Notes: generated from the sequence alone by a model not told the origin. A stretch of DNA of 64,000 nucleotides from Phycisphaerae bacterium (GCA_028277645.1 JANQFV010000016.1:1-64000); one strand, 5' to 3'; counted from the first letter of the stretch, positions 15,834-25,631 are shown. A program made the numbers and translations.

Positions 15834-17851
15834 GCGACACGCCCGAGCCCATGCCTGCCCTGACACAACCGCCGTCGCGTGTGCCCGAGACGCCGACCGC
15901 GGCACGCCCGCTGCAGCCGGCAACCTGGGGCTGGTTGGTCGCGCTGGTCGGTTGGAGTTGCGTGCTGGCGTTCTACGACCTCGGGGGCGGGGCGGCGTTC
16001 GAGCCCATTGACTGCTGGGTCGCGCAGACCGCGCGCGAGATGCAGGCCGCAAACGAGTGGCTCGTACCGCGCTTCTCCGACGAATTGCGCATGCAGAAAT
16101 CGCCCGGCGCCTACTGGGCCGTCATGGCGGCGAGCTGGCTACGCGGCACGCCGGTCGACACCATCAGCGCGCGCCTGCCCAACGCGATCGCCGGCATCCT
16201 GCTGGTCGTGACGATCTTCTGGTTAACACTCCGCATCGCGGGCGACCGCGCCGCAATCTTCGGCGGCTTCGCGGCGGCCAGCAGCGTGCTCGTACTTTGG
16301 TGGTCCCACCGCGCTGCCAGCGATCTCGGACTTACCACATTCACCACCATCTCACTAGCCGCGTTCTGGGGGGCTATTGAGTGCAAACATCCAGGTCTGA
16401 AACGTGGCGCGCTGTGGCTGGTCGCGTACTTCGCCGCGGGATTCGGCATGTTGTACAAGATGCCGATGCCGCTGGTGGTCGTCGGCATGCCCGCGTTCCT
16501 GTACGTGCTGTTGCGCAACCGCTGGCGGGCGCTGGCAAGTTGGTGGCACCTGGTCGGGCTCGCGCTGTTCCTGCTGCCATGGGTGCCCTGGGCAATCGCC
16601 GTCATTCAAACCGAGCCCGTCGCGCTGGCCAAGTGGAAGGTCGAGTTCTGGGATCGCTTCACCGGCGATCTACCCAACGTCGAAGGGCAACGCGCGTGGT
16701 ACTTCCACTTCCTGTACATCGCACCGGCGATCATTTACTGCCTGCCGTACTCGGCCTCGCTGCCGGGCGCAATCTGGCGTGCAATCCACGGTGACAAGGG
16801 TGAGACTGGCTCCGCAACCAACAGAGATGGACAGTGGTTCCTGCTCATCTGGGTCATCAGCCACTTTGTGTTCTTCACTGCGGCCGCCGGGAAGGAATAT
16901 CGCTACTTCCTGCCGGCAATTCCAGCACTGCTCGTACTGCTGGGCGCAGAACTGTCCGCGTTCTTCAGTCCGCAGCGACGCTCCGTGCCGCATCTCGACC
17001 GTCTCGGGCTACTCGCCGTATGGATTGGTATGCCTGTTGGATTCGGTGCAGCGGCGTTCGGCGTACACTACTGGTACCGCAAAGTCGGCGTCCTAGAGGA
17101 CTTTGACTGGCCGGAAGTACTGACGCCGTACATCGTCACCGCGCTTATCTTCACACTAGGCGCGTCCCTCGCGGCATGGCTATACGTGAAACGGCGTGAG
17201 CACGCGTCGTTCGCCGCCCTGGTCGGAACGATGTGGCTCACATGGCTGTGGATCTGGCCGAATGTGCTGCCGATTTTCGTCTCGCAGCGTCCATTCATCG
17301 ACTTCGCCGAGCAGCTGCGCATGCAAGTCGACCTGGATCTGCGACCGTACATTCGGCAGATTGGCAGCCAGGACTCGCGCATCATCTGGTATAGCGACGT
17401 GCGCTTCCCGCGGCTGATTGACCAGCTCGACTTGCTCGAAATGCAGGGCGGAAACCGTTCGCTCGAGCTCGAACGCGAGATCTACGGTGAAGAGATCATC
17501 ACTCGTCTGGCCGGTCACGACCCAATCCTGCTGGTCGCATCGCGGCCCCACTACGTCGATCTGCTGGTGGAAGCACCGCCGCGCCTGGCCGAAGAAGGCC
17601 GCGCCATGCCCCCAGCACACCTGTGGCTGCAAACACGGCACGGGCCGAAGCCCAGACATTTCGTGCTGTTCGGCAACCAGCCGCCGCCGTGGCCGGAGTC
17701 GGAGTTGACACCACCCAGCGATCGGCTGGACGCGGCCCGCAGTGCCGAACCGGCCACGCCGGGCATCGTGTCAGATTCACCACCGCTCATCGAGGCGCCC
17801 ACTGAGGAGGCGGCAACGCAACCCGCCACGCAGGACGCAACGCCCGACTGA
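15830..17851 (+). CDS. GT39/ArnT-like membrane glycosyltransferase
   Basis: Family 39 (PMT/ArnT-like) enzymes transfer sugars from polyprenyl phosphate to lipids or proteins on the outer face of the membrane. The 673-aa product has about ten TM segments between residues 40 and 460. The first periplasmic loop carries the family's acidic and substrate motif (AAFEPIDCWVAQTAREM, then RFSDELRMQKSPGAYW). Later loops include SHRAASDLGL and LYKMPMPLVV. The last ~100 residues are soluble and Pro/Ala-rich. GTG 15830 overlaps the ylbF-like stop by 4 bp and its stop overlaps the acyltransferase ATG by one base, so the three genes form one tight operon. Confidence 0.9.
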   Translation: MSDTPEPMPALTQPPSRVPETPTAARPLQPATWGWLVALVGWSCVLAFYDLGGGAAFEPIDCWVAQTAREMQAANEWLVPRFSDELRMQKSPGAYWAVMAASWLRGTPVDTISARLPNAIAGILLVVTIFWLTLRIAGDRAAIFGGFAAASSVLVLWWSHRAASDLGLTTFTTISLAAFWGAIECKHPGLKRGALWLVAYFAAGFGMLYKMPMPLVVVGMPAFLYVLLRNRWRALASWWHLVGLALFLLPWVPWAIAVIQTEPVALAKWKVEFWDRFTGDLPNVEGQRAWYFHFLYIAPAIIYCLPYSASLPGAIWRAIHGDKGETGSATNRDGQWFLLIWVISHFVFFTAAAGKEYRYFLPAIPALLVLLGAELSAFFSPQRRSVPHLDRLGLLAVWIGMPVGFGAAAFGVHYWYRKVGVLEDFDWPEVLTPYIVTALIFTLGASLAAWLYVKRREHASFAALVGTMWLTWLWIWPNVLPIFVSQRPFIDFAEQLRMQVDLDLRPYIRQIGSQDSRIIWYSDVRFPRLIDQLDLLEMQGGNRSLELEREIYGEEIITRLAGHDPILLVASRPHYVDLLVEAPPRLAEEGRAMPPAHLWLQTRHGPKPRHFVLFGNQPPPWPESELTPPSDRLDAARSAEPATPGIVSDSPPLIEAPTEEAATQPATQDATPD

Positions 17852-18816
17852 TGTTCCGCACGCTCACGCAACCATTGCTGGACGCCACCGGCGCCCCCAC
17901 GCTGTACGTCGCGGTGCGACGCGTCGGCGAGTTTGTCGCGCTGCGTTTGTGGGCGACGATCATCGGCTGCTTTCCAGTCGACGTGAACTTGCGCACGGCG
18001 CGGCTGATGGGTCGGCTCTGGTGGGCACTCATTCCACGCCACCGCAACCGCGCAATGAGCAACCTGCGGCCCGCGCTGGGCGATCGCTATTCCGAACGGG
18101 AACTTCGGCGTATCGCAAAACGTGCTTTCGAGCACTTCGCGCAGCTCTACCTGGTTGAACTCGTGCTCACGCCGCGCCTGATCTCGGCCTGGTCGTGGGC
18201 CCGGCACGTCGAGCTGGGGCGGCTTGGCCCGGCCCTGAACGAGATTCTCAACCGGCGCGGCCTGATCATGCTAACCGGGCATTTCGGCAGCTATGAGCTG
18301 CTCGGTTTCACCATCAGCAAGCTGGGCATGCCACTGACCGCCGTCATGCGGCCGCTCGACAATCCGCTGATCAGTCACTATCTGGAAGCATCACGCAAGG
18401 CCGGCGGCCTGTCGCTGTTGTACAAGAAAGGCGTCATGGCCAGCGCCGGCAACGTGATCGACACCGGCCGGCCACTGTGCTTCATCGCGGATCAGGACGC
18501 CGGCCGGCGCGGGATGTTCGTCGACTTCTTCGGCCGCAAGGCATCGACCTACAAGTCCATCGGCCTGCTCGCGATGGCCAAACGGGTTCCGATCGTCGTG
18601 GGGTATGCGGTCCGCGTGCGTCGCGGATTCCACTATCGCATCGACGTTGAACGCGTGATTCAGCCGGAGGAATGGGACGCGCAGGATGATCCGCTCCGAT
18701 GGATCACGCAGGAGTATTCGTGGGCTCTCGAAGCCGCGATTCGTCGCTATCCGGAGCAGTACCTCTGGATGCACCGGCGCTGGAAACACCGCCCGAAGCA
18801 AGAGCGCAGCGCATAA
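17851..18816 (+). CDS. LpxL/HtrB-like lysophospholipid acyltransferase
   Basis: This family acylates lipid A precursors or other lysophospholipids with acyl-ACP at the inner membrane. The 321-aa product has an N-terminal hydrophobic helix (about 26-41), the HX4E catalytic motif as His144-Glu149 (TGHFGSYE), the downstream RPLDNP block, GRPLCFIADQDAGRRGMFVDF and a C-terminal WMHRRWKHRP that resembles the family's W-x-H-x-R-W. Coupling to a GT39 gene suggests both modify a surface glycolipid, possibly lipid A, since many planctomycetes carry lipid A genes; this is inference. ATG overlaps the previous stop by one base. Confidence 0.9.
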   Translation: MFRTLTQPLLDATGAPTLYVAVRRVGEFVALRLWATIIGCFPVDVNLRTARLMGRLWWALIPRHRNRAMSNLRPALGDRYSERELRRIAKRAFEHFAQLYLVELVLTPRLISAWSWARHVELGRLGPALNEILNRRGLIMLTGHFGSYELLGFTISKLGMPLTAVMRPLDNPLISHYLEASRKAGGLSLLYKKGVMASAGNVIDTGRPLCFIADQDAGRRGMFVDFFGRKASTYKSIGLLAMAKRVPIVVGYAVRVRRGFHYRIDVERVIQPEEWDAQDDPLRWITQEYSWALEAAIRRYPEQYLWMHRRWKHRPKQERSA

Positions 18817-18849
18817 GAAAACGGGCCGCGGCGTTCGCCTGCAGCCCGT
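18815..18849 (-). terminator. Terminator of the PKD-protein gene
   Basis: On the minus strand ACGGGCTGC pairs with GCGGCCCGT (one wobble), followed by TTTTCTT at 18820-18815. It lies 27 bp past the stop of the gene ending at 18876. It may also end the convergent acyltransferase operon. Confidence 0.65.
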
Positions 18850-18875
18850 CTAATGATCCAAACTGAAGTAACTGC

Positions 18876-20324
18876 CTAGCGTATGCGTCGGCGGGCGGCC
18901 AGCAGGCAGGCCGGCACGATTGCCAGGGGCAGGATTCCGACGCCACACGCGGCCGGAGCCGGAGCGGCAGGCTGCCGGTTCGCCTCCTCGTCGGTGGATG
19001 TCTCGCCAATGTACGGCGCGACAAACGTCGCACCCGCAGCACTGGCAGAACTCACGACTTCGACGGCAACGAGATCGCTGGCCGTGTTTCCGAACGGATC
19101 GCTTACGAGCAGACGGAAGTAGAATGTACCGGTCGTGATGGCCCTCCACGTGCTCTGCGTGCTGGAGAGGCCGGTCACCGGCTGGAAGGCGATCAGCAAC
19201 TCTTCCTGCGTGAGATCGCCGCCGAGCTCGTTCGTCTGGCGCCAGCGGTGGCTGAGCGTGTCACCATCCGGGTCCGCTGATTGTGATCCGTCAAGCGTGA
19301 TGACACCGCCGACGCCGACCGGTCCAGCGGGTTCGGTGATGATCGCACGGGGCCCGAGATTGCTTTCCGGGAGATCTTCCTCGTTGACGACGGTGACATT
19401 CATGGTGTCCGTGCTCGGCGGCGAGTTCACGCCGTCGGAAACAGCCACGCGGTACAGGTATGTTCCGCGTTCGGTGAGTGTGACACGGGCGAACGGGGGG
19501 GCTCCGGGCACCGGAACCGGATCGACGCGCTCGGGACCAGAGAGCCATTCCCAACTGTAGGTGAGGATATCCTTCTCGAAGACCGACGCGGCGTTTGGAT
19601 CGAAGCCGACGTTCGTTCCATCAAATGTCAACGACGCATCAAGTTGCACGGTTCGCCCAACCGCCACGACCTGATTGGCACCCGCATCTGCGAACGGCGG
19701 CGGGTTGGGTGTTGCCGCCGCCGGGTTTTCCCTTGCGCATACGAACACATCGAGCGTCTCAAAGTCGACGTCGGACGAACCTTCGTCTACGTTGGTCTCA
19801 TTTGCCACTCCGACACGGATCTGCCAACGCACGTCCCAGTCGATCCATCCTCGCAGGCGAGCTTGATTCGTACCCAGGAATTGGGGAACGAGAAAGGGCA
19901 GCGAGACCGTGACGAGCCCCGTTGTTGGGTCTACATTCGTGACGGGACCGTAACGGGCAAACGTGGCGTCGTCCGTAAACACGACCGGAGGCTCAGGACC
20001 GTACACCAACCCCCCTCTAAAGTACGGGATCCAAAACGACTCGATACTGAACCAAAGCTGCTCGTCGATTTCATCATCTGTGTCGTCGATGATGAAGTCG
20101 GGGTCGTAAACCAGCATGCACACGTACGCAAGTTCCAGCTCGAGCAGCGGATCGCCCGAACATGTATCGACGCTGGGCGGGCCCGCGGAGCAATCTTCGT
20201 CGTCGCCAAACCACAGATCAAGGATCTGCGGCGCACCGCCATCCCCCTGGGCCCATGCCGGAACGGTCGAACCCATTACTACGACAGCAGCTGCAACGCA
20301 GGCAAGAACCGTCTTTCGCAACAT
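18876..20324 (-). CDS. Exported PKD/Ig-like domain protein with C-terminal sorting-type tail
   Basis: The 482-aa product begins with a Sec signal peptide ending near VPAWAQG. An N-terminal unknown domain with several Cys and acidic stretches (about 30-210) is followed by two PKD/cadherin-like domains (about 215-330, PFADAGANQVVAVG and TYSWEWLSGPE; about 335-420, GGVITLDGSQSADPDGDTLS). The C-terminus has a short motif (APAACGVGILP), a TM helix and ArgArgArg at the very end, the layout of CTERM surface-sorting signals. ATG 20324 has GGGAGG five bases upstream. It is the last gene of a five-gene exported-protein run. Confidence 0.85.
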   Translation of the reverse strand: MLRKTVLACVAAAVVVMGSTVPAWAQGDGGAPQILDLWFGDDEDCSAGPPSVDTCSGDPLLELELAYVCMLVYDPDFIIDDTDDEIDEQLWFSIESFWIPYFRGGLVYGPEPPVVFTDDATFARYGPVTNVDPTTGLVTVSLPFLVPQFLGTNQARLRGWIDWDVRWQIRVGVANETNVDEGSSDVDFETLDVFVCARENPAAATPNPPPFADAGANQVVAVGRTVQLDASLTFDGTNVGFDPNAASVFEKDILTYSWEWLSGPERVDPVPVPGAPPFARVTLTERGTYLYRVAVSDGVNSPPSTDTMNVTVVNEEDLPESNLGPRAIITEPAGPVGVGGVITLDGSQSADPDGDTLSHRWRQTNELGGDLTQEELLIAFQPVTGLSSTQSTWRAITTGTFYFRLLVSDPFGNTASDLVAVEVVSSASAAGATFVAPYIGETSTDEEANRQPAAPAPAACGVGILPLAIVPACLLAARRRIR

Positions 20325-20382
20325 CTCGGCCTCCCAAGCGCGCCACATGAACCCATGTGCGCGCGGCTCGCTGATCCGACGT

Positions 20383-21363
20383 TTAGCCGCCATCACCAGT
20401 GTCCTCGATCACCCCCGATACGAAGCGCCCGTCAGTCAGCGTGTACGTCGTATCGATATCGCCGAACGTTATGTCAGCCCGGTAGGCTGTGTTGCCCAAC
20501 CACCCGCGCAGAAACGCGAACGTCACACGCTCACCTTCGAGGTACTCGTTGGGCTGACGCACGCCTTCGCCACCGATGTTCCGGAAGAACAAACCCGGCT
20601 TGAACGGGCTGCATTGGTATCCATTGATCTGCGCCAACGTCTTGTTGCCACCGCTCAGCACGGCAGAGCCGTCAACAATCTCATCGGTCGCAGCGTCGCG
20701 GAACACGTATGCAATACTGTCACACGACACCGGCGGCGCGCCAAATAACAGAATCGCGTCCGGCGTGATGAACCGGAAGCTCGCCTCAGTTGGATCGACC
20801 GTTTCGTCTTCACCTCCATCCGAGCCGTCGTCTGTCCCCGTGTCATCAGTTCCAGCCCCCGAACCTTCCTGCTGCTGCTGCTCACCAAACGGATCGGCAT
20901 CGACTTCCGCCGTTGAGCCGCCACCTGCGGGCCGAAGTCTCACCTGCGTGGCGCCCGCGGTACCCGGGCCGCCGTACACAAACGTACCCACGGGCAACGT
21001 GAAGGCCGTGCCGAGCTTGATCTCATCCGCCAGCGGCACGTAACCGTCCCGCAACAGAGCGTCCTCCTGTTCGGCCGTACGCACGCTACTCACCTCAACC
21101 CACGCGACGAACCAGCACTCCAGGATATGGCGGTTGTTCCAGTTTTGAAGACGGAGTGTCTGTCGCTGTCGAAACGTCAGCTCGGCGCTGGAACCACTGG
21201 CGGCCGTCTCGGCGCTCTCATCCAGCGGGCCACCGATGCCGAACGTTTCGGCAAACTTGAGGAATGGTACACGTTCCGCCGACGAAAGCTGCGGACACCC
21301 TCCCAAGCAGCCGGCGAGGCAACTCGCCAACGTGATAATCACCAGTGTTCGCGCGGTACTCAT
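20383..21363 (-). CDS. Lipoprotein of unknown function
   Basis: Not recognised. The 326-aa product has a lipoprotein signal with a lipobox near LAGC-L-GGC (about residues 15-23). The mature part has a first ordered region (about 55-130, QTLRLQNWNNRHILECWFVA), a low-complexity acidic linker (about 150-205, EQQQQEG and DDTGTDDGSDGGEDE), and a second beta-rich region (about 210-326) with FLRGWLGNTAYRADITF. It lies 58 bp upstream of the PKD gene and 30 bp downstream of the FG-GAP gene, all on the minus strand, so it is probably co-transcribed and attached to the membrane beside them. Confidence 0.82.
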   Translation of the reverse strand: MSTARTLVIITLASCLAGCLGGCPQLSSAERVPFLKFAETFGIGGPLDESAETAASGSSAELTFRQRQTLRLQNWNNRHILECWFVAWVEVSSVRTAEQEDALLRDGYVPLADEIKLGTAFTLPVGTFVYGGPGTAGATQVRLRPAGGGSTAEVDADPFGEQQQQEGSGAGTDDTGTDDGSDGGEDETVDPTEASFRFITPDAILLFGAPPVSCDSIAYVFRDAATDEIVDGSAVLSGGNKTLAQINGYQCSPFKPGLFFRNIGGEGVRQPNEYLEGERVTFAFLRGWLGNTAYRADITFGDIDTTYTLTDGRFVSGVIEDTGDGG

Positions 21364-21392
21364 ATGCGATCTTCCTTATGCGAATACTACAG

Positions 21393-24182
21393 TCAATCGC
21401 CGACGCCGTAGATTAAGTATACCTCACCGGCTGCTGCGCGATCCCTTGGTGAAGCGCGCACCGACCCCAACAGCAAGTCGCCGATACCGTCACCATCAAC
21501 GTCGCCGGCCATCGAAATCGAGCGGCTACGGTCACCCTGATCGCCCAATCCGGCTCCAAGATGGTCGCCACTGCGCCGCCCGATAAACACCGCTCCGGGG
21601 AGCTTGCTGGTCCCGATCTCACTGAGGCTGATCGTGCCCTTCAGATCCGGCGACCCGTAGACCAAGTATACCACGCCGCACTGCGTGCGATCGATCTCAA
21701 GTGTTCCGTCCAGGTCGATGTCAAGCCGAATGGACCGATCCGGGGCAGCAATCAAGACGTCCGTGTTCCCGTCGCCATCAACGTCGCCGGCACTGGAAAC
21801 GCGTGCGCCAGCCAGATCGCCTTCGAGCTCACCCTCGAAAATCACGCCCAAACCGCGCGAAGCGATCTCGTCAAACGGGATCTCAGCTTCCGTCAGGTTG
21901 ATGATGGTTCGGTCACCAAAGAAGATCGCAGCACCGCCACGCCGACTGTTCACCAGCGGCGATCCGATAATCACGTCCGCAAAGCCATCTCCGTTGAAGT
22001 CGCCGGCACGGGACTGGGCCTGCCCAAGGCGATCGCCAGGGCTGCCCACGACGCGGATTCCGTCATAAATGCGCTGCTGTGTCGGATCCGACGCGATCAT
22101 CGGAAGACCGAGTTCCTCCAGGTCGAGTTCACCAGACATAACCAAATCGCGGAGACGCCCTAGGATAATGAATGAGGCACCAGCGCCATCCTCGCTCAAC
22201 GGGCTACCGATCAGGATGTCACGCAGCCCATCGCCATTCAAATCACCTGCGCCTTCAACATTCCCAATCGCGGCGCCCTCGAAGCCTCCGTAGATGCGCG
22301 TCGTCCGCTCCCAGTGCGGCGTCGGCTCAAAAATCAGCCGTGTACATGGAGGACCGTCGCCGGGATCGACCCAATAACCGGGGGAACCTTCCACGAATCC
22401 AAAGTCGATGATGTCCCCTTCGCCCTCAGGGTCCGGAAATGAGAAAATCTCACCACGCCGATCATCCAGCACATAGTGATACGGTCCGTCATGCGGTAGC
22501 GAATCGTTGTTGCGGTTCCACAAGCTCGACCCGCCATAAAACACGCTGACCACGCCGGCGCCCTTGCGCGATTCCCCGAGCGTCGTGCAGACGTTCGGAT
22601 CACGGTTGGGCACCGAGATAATCAGCGAGTCAAACTCATACGCGGACAACGAATCGCCGCACTGATCCCCGAAGTCATTGGTCCAGATGCGGCAGCCCCA
22701 GTTCACCAAATTATCGGCGATGGTTTCGCAGAATCGGTGGCGATGAAACAATGTGAAGCCACCAGCCGTACTCGGGGCGTGCGGCCCATAGAAGCCCTCG
22801 GGGCAACCGGCGGCAGTCGTCGGGCAGGCCTGGAAAACCTGTGTTCCGAACGATGACAGGCGCTCAACTTCTGCGCCCGGGAATCCAAGGTCCTGTCGCA
22901 GAGTGCGCCCCGCGACGACAATCACAGCTCCCGTACGAAACGCGCCTTCGCTATCCATCGGATGCTCGGAGTAGGTCTCGGAATCCGTGAACGGCAAACC
23001 GAAAGCCATCTCCCGCACACCGTCAGCGTCCCAATCGGACAGCACCGTGAAGGACGTGATCCCGCGCGTCGGTCGCACCGGATCACCGGTTTCCTCGACG
23101 CCGGCGTACACTACACCTCGGAACAATGCTCCCGTGGAGTTCAGGTTGTTCACACCCACGAAACGCTGTGCGCGGCCGTAAACCAGGTAAGCCTCGCCGA
23201 TACCGGTGCGCTGCTCGTTCGTGTCGTAGCGCGGCTTACCGAACTGCGAGAGGATCATCATGTCGCCGAAACCATCGCCATCGATATCGCCGATGCTGGC
23301 CACGGTACTGCCGGCATTGTCGTGCGGATTGAAGCCCTCGAATACGCACCCCTCGACCTCGGAAGTGCCCAGATCCAGATCACGCAGGTCCACCGGCCCC
23401 GCCAGCCGCCCGCGCAGCAGGATGCTGCCGGGCGCGTAGAACGGCGTGAAGTTCTGTCCATCGGACACCAATGCCAGGATGCGGTAGGTGCCAGCCTCGA
23501 ACGCGTCGGTCGGCAGGTCAAAGCTGAAACTGTCACCGGTCTGAGAAGAGCTACGGAACAGCAGTACTTCGTTGCCGTTTACTACCTCATCAGGATCGAG
23601 GAAGATCTCGACCGTGTTGACAGAGTCCGGATCCGACAGCGTCCACGCCACGTCGAAACGCGGTGCGATGAGCCGGGTGCGGTCGTAGCGGAAATTGCCG
23701 CGGGGCGATGTGAATGACAAATCAGGCCGCTGGTCAATGATGATTTGCCCCGGCGCGTAACCAAACGCCACGATCTCGCCGACCTCTTCAATGCGCACGC
23801 CCACGAAATAGGCGCCACGGGCGAGCAGCGTTGTATCCACAAGAGCGGTGCTCTCGGACAGCGGTCCATTCGCGCGGGCGACGATCTCGTTGTCGTTGTC
23901 CGGAATCTGATCCTCGTCAATGATAACGTCGAGCACGGCGAACTGCGTCGTCGCGAACGCGCGCCAGTTCACCTCGACCTGCGTTCCGCCGATGATCGAC
24001 AAGTCCGCGGCCGGCGTCAGCACTTCGACGCTTGCGCTGCTGCGCACCTGCGTCGTCGTTCCGGTACCGCCATCGATGACGTCTGTACCGCTGCCGGTAC
24101 CGCCGGTCGGGCAACCGCCCAACTGCGTGGCAAGGCAGATCCCGAGGCCCAACACAACGGTCGTTCGCATTGCGTTCTTCAT
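21393..24182 (-). CDS. FG-GAP/integrin-like propeller lipoprotein
   Basis: FG-GAP proteins fold as seven-bladed propellers with calcium loops and mediate surface binding. The 929-aa product has a lipobox (LATQLGGC). An N-terminal Ig-like part follows (about 45-235, VEVLTPAADLSIIGGTQVEV), then at least six FG-GAP repeats recognisable by DxDGDGxxD loops (GDIDGDGFGDMMIL, DWDADGVREMAFG, GDLNGDGLRDILIG, GDFNGDGFADVIIG, GDVDGDGNTDVLIA, GDVDGDGIGDLLLG). ATG 24182 has GGAG nine bases upstream; the frame's TTG at 24197 was not chosen. Substrate or ligand unknown. Confidence 0.9.
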   Translation of the reverse strand: MKNAMRTTVVLGLGICLATQLGGCPTGGTGSGTDVIDGGTGTTTQVRSSASVEVLTPAADLSIIGGTQVEVNWRAFATTQFAVLDVIIDEDQIPDNDNEIVARANGPLSESTALVDTTLLARGAYFVGVRIEEVGEIVAFGYAPGQIIIDQRPDLSFTSPRGNFRYDRTRLIAPRFDVAWTLSDPDSVNTVEIFLDPDEVVNGNEVLLFRSSSQTGDSFSFDLPTDAFEAGTYRILALVSDGQNFTPFYAPGSILLRGRLAGPVDLRDLDLGTSEVEGCVFEGFNPHDNAGSTVASIGDIDGDGFGDMMILSQFGKPRYDTNEQRTGIGEAYLVYGRAQRFVGVNNLNSTGALFRGVVYAGVEETGDPVRPTRGITSFTVLSDWDADGVREMAFGLPFTDSETYSEHPMDSEGAFRTGAVIVVAGRTLRQDLGFPGAEVERLSSFGTQVFQACPTTAAGCPEGFYGPHAPSTAGGFTLFHRHRFCETIADNLVNWGCRIWTNDFGDQCGDSLSAYEFDSLIISVPNRDPNVCTTLGESRKGAGVVSVFYGGSSLWNRNNDSLPHDGPYHYVLDDRRGEIFSFPDPEGEGDIIDFGFVEGSPGYWVDPGDGPPCTRLIFEPTPHWERTTRIYGGFEGAAIGNVEGAGDLNGDGLRDILIGSPLSEDGAGASFIILGRLRDLVMSGELDLEELGLPMIASDPTQQRIYDGIRVVGSPGDRLGQAQSRAGDFNGDGFADVIIGSPLVNSRRGGAAIFFGDRTIINLTEAEIPFDEIASRGLGVIFEGELEGDLAGARVSSAGDVDGDGNTDVLIAAPDRSIRLDIDLDGTLEIDRTQCGVVYLVYGSPDLKGTISLSEIGTSKLPGAVFIGRRSGDHLGAGLGDQGDRSRSISMAGDVDGDGIGDLLLGSVRASPRDRAAAGEVYLIYGVGD

Positions 24183-24236
24183 CTGCACAAACTCCAAACG
24201 TCCGCAGCGCGGAACCGATCGAAGAACTCAGCCGTA

Positions 24237-24794
24237 TCACCCAGCCTGGCTCACCGTCACACGCGTGCGGTAACCGGACGACGTCTGCCCGGGCGTCTCG
24301 CGAATGTCGAATGCCAAACCGTCCCCACAGGAGTAATTGATCCCTTCGCGCAGCAAGACGCCGAACGGATCCACTTCGATAAAGGGCAGTGTGTCAAGAT
24401 CCGTATCGGCCGAGATGCTGTCGGCGAGAAACACGACTGCGCCGGGGGACTCCAGGTCGGCCACGCTGCCGAGCGTCACCTCGCGCACCGGGCAGACGAT
24501 CATCTGCGCCGTCTTGTCGCCCGGGCCAACCGTGGCCGTGAAGCTGCGCGCGTTCTCATCCGCATCGCGATAGGAGACGACGACGCGCGCCCAACGCGCC
24601 GTGAGGTTCTCCACGGAAATGACGACCCCCGGGGCATCGCCGGGCAATCCGGAACTGCCACCGGTTGTTGATGACAGAATCGTGGTCAGAAAATCCGGGT
24701 TGAGAATGGAAAGCGGGTCGAACGAACACCCTGTCAGAAGCAGGCTGGTCGCCAGACCGAGGCCGATCAACAGCCGACAGACTCGCGCTTGCAT
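24237..24794 (-). CDS. Lipoprotein, paralogue of the next gene upstream
   Basis: Not recognised as a named family. The 185-aa product has a lipoprotein signal with a good lipobox (LLLTGC, Cys23) and a mature beta-rich domain. Its middle (GVVISVENLTARWARVVVSY, then ARSFTATVGPGDKTAQMIVC-PV) lines up with the neighbouring gene's GVVIVAFNNDTRFNVEFFAY, SRNFTAQVTSGNVANEVLDC-PV. Both have a late Cys in YSCGD/FSCGD. Two Cys in equivalent places suggest one disulfide. The pair arose by tandem duplication. It lies 54 bp before the FG-GAP gene, so co-expression is likely. Confidence 0.82.
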   Translation of the reverse strand: MQARVCRLLIGLGLATSLLLTGCSFDPLSILNPDFLTTILSSTTGGSSGLPGDAPGVVISVENLTARWARVVVSYRDADENARSFTATVGPGDKTAQMIVCPVREVTLGSVADLESPGAVVFLADSISADTDLDTLPFIEVDPFGVLLREGINYSCGDGLAFDIRETPGQTSSGYRTRVTVSQAG

Positions 24795-24819
24795 GCGTAC
24801 GGGCTCCTTTTCGGCCGGA

Positions 24820-25344
24820 CTATCCCGGAATCACTCGAACGACAATCTCGAACGCCCCTTCGGCATCCGTCGCGGCGCCGGTCGACTGCACGCGCACCTC
24901 GATCACGTCACCGCACGAGAAATCAGGCGTTTCCAGCGGCGGCCCGAGGTAATTCACAGAAACGGCGCCGCCGTCCGTCGTGACGGTTGCGGCCAGCGTG
25001 TTCTGGGCGAAATCGGCACTGAGCGAGCCGGGCGCGAACACTTCCACCGGGCAATCGAGCACTTCGTTGGCCACGTTGCCCGACGTCACCTGCGCCGTGA
25101 AATTCCGCGAATCACGTGTGAGATCCTGTGCGTCGACCGATTCATACGCGAAGAATTCGACGTTGAACCGGGTGTCATTGTTGAAGGCAACGATCACAAC
25201 ACCCTGAGACCCGGTCGTGCCGAGCCCTAACTGGCCGGCCAGTGTGGGATCCAGGATGTCTGCCACGATGGGACATCCGAGCAACGGAACCAGCGCCACG
25301 CTGAGGGCAGCCAGTTGTGCTCGCGGAGTCAGTGCGAACCTCAT
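24820..25344 (-). CDS. Lipoprotein, first gene of the exported-protein run
   Basis: The 174-aa product has a lipoprotein signal peptide with lipobox-like LVPLLGC. The mature domain is paralogous to the gene at 24237 (shared GVVI, RxFTAxV, C-PV and FSCGD positions). ATG 25344 has GGAGG six to seven bases upstream (minus strand); the frame opens earlier at 25377 without coding character. As the promoter-proximal gene of a minus-strand group that continues through the FG-GAP, unknown lipoprotein and PKD genes, it probably defines the operon start. Function unknown. Confidence 0.82.
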   Translation of the reverse strand: MRFALTPRAQLAALSVALVPLLGCPIVADILDPTLAGQLGLGTTGSQGVVIVAFNNDTRFNVEFFAYESVDAQDLTRDSRNFTAQVTSGNVANEVLDCPVEVFAPGSLSADFAQNTLAATVTTDGGAVSVNYLGPPLETPDFSCGDVIEVRVQSTGAATDAEGAFEIVVRVIPG

Positions 25345-25631
25345 GCAGCAACCTCCGGTCGGTCTCCAGCCACGCACCCGACGCGCTCGTGCGTCTCACG
25401 CGACGCAGGCTGGGCTCGACAAGCCGGCGTTGAGCAGCGGTTTACCGCGCAACTCAGGGCACAGCAAGCGGATTTCCCACTGCTGAGACCCGTGCCGGGG
25501 TCACCCTCATTGTGGGGCGTCGGCCAAGTTCCACGGTGTCTCGCGCCCGCGGCTGTCGGCCTTGCGGGGCAGGATTCTTAACTCCTTGCCGATAAACACG
25601 ATACGCGCGACCTACGTCTTAGCGCGGTCGC

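Noticed and set aside
21393..24197. FG-GAP loops as a DNA-level tandem repeat or CRISPR-like array
   Set aside because: The periodic words come from protein repeats with varied spacing and codons; no direct repeat/spacer structure exists here or elsewhere in the window.
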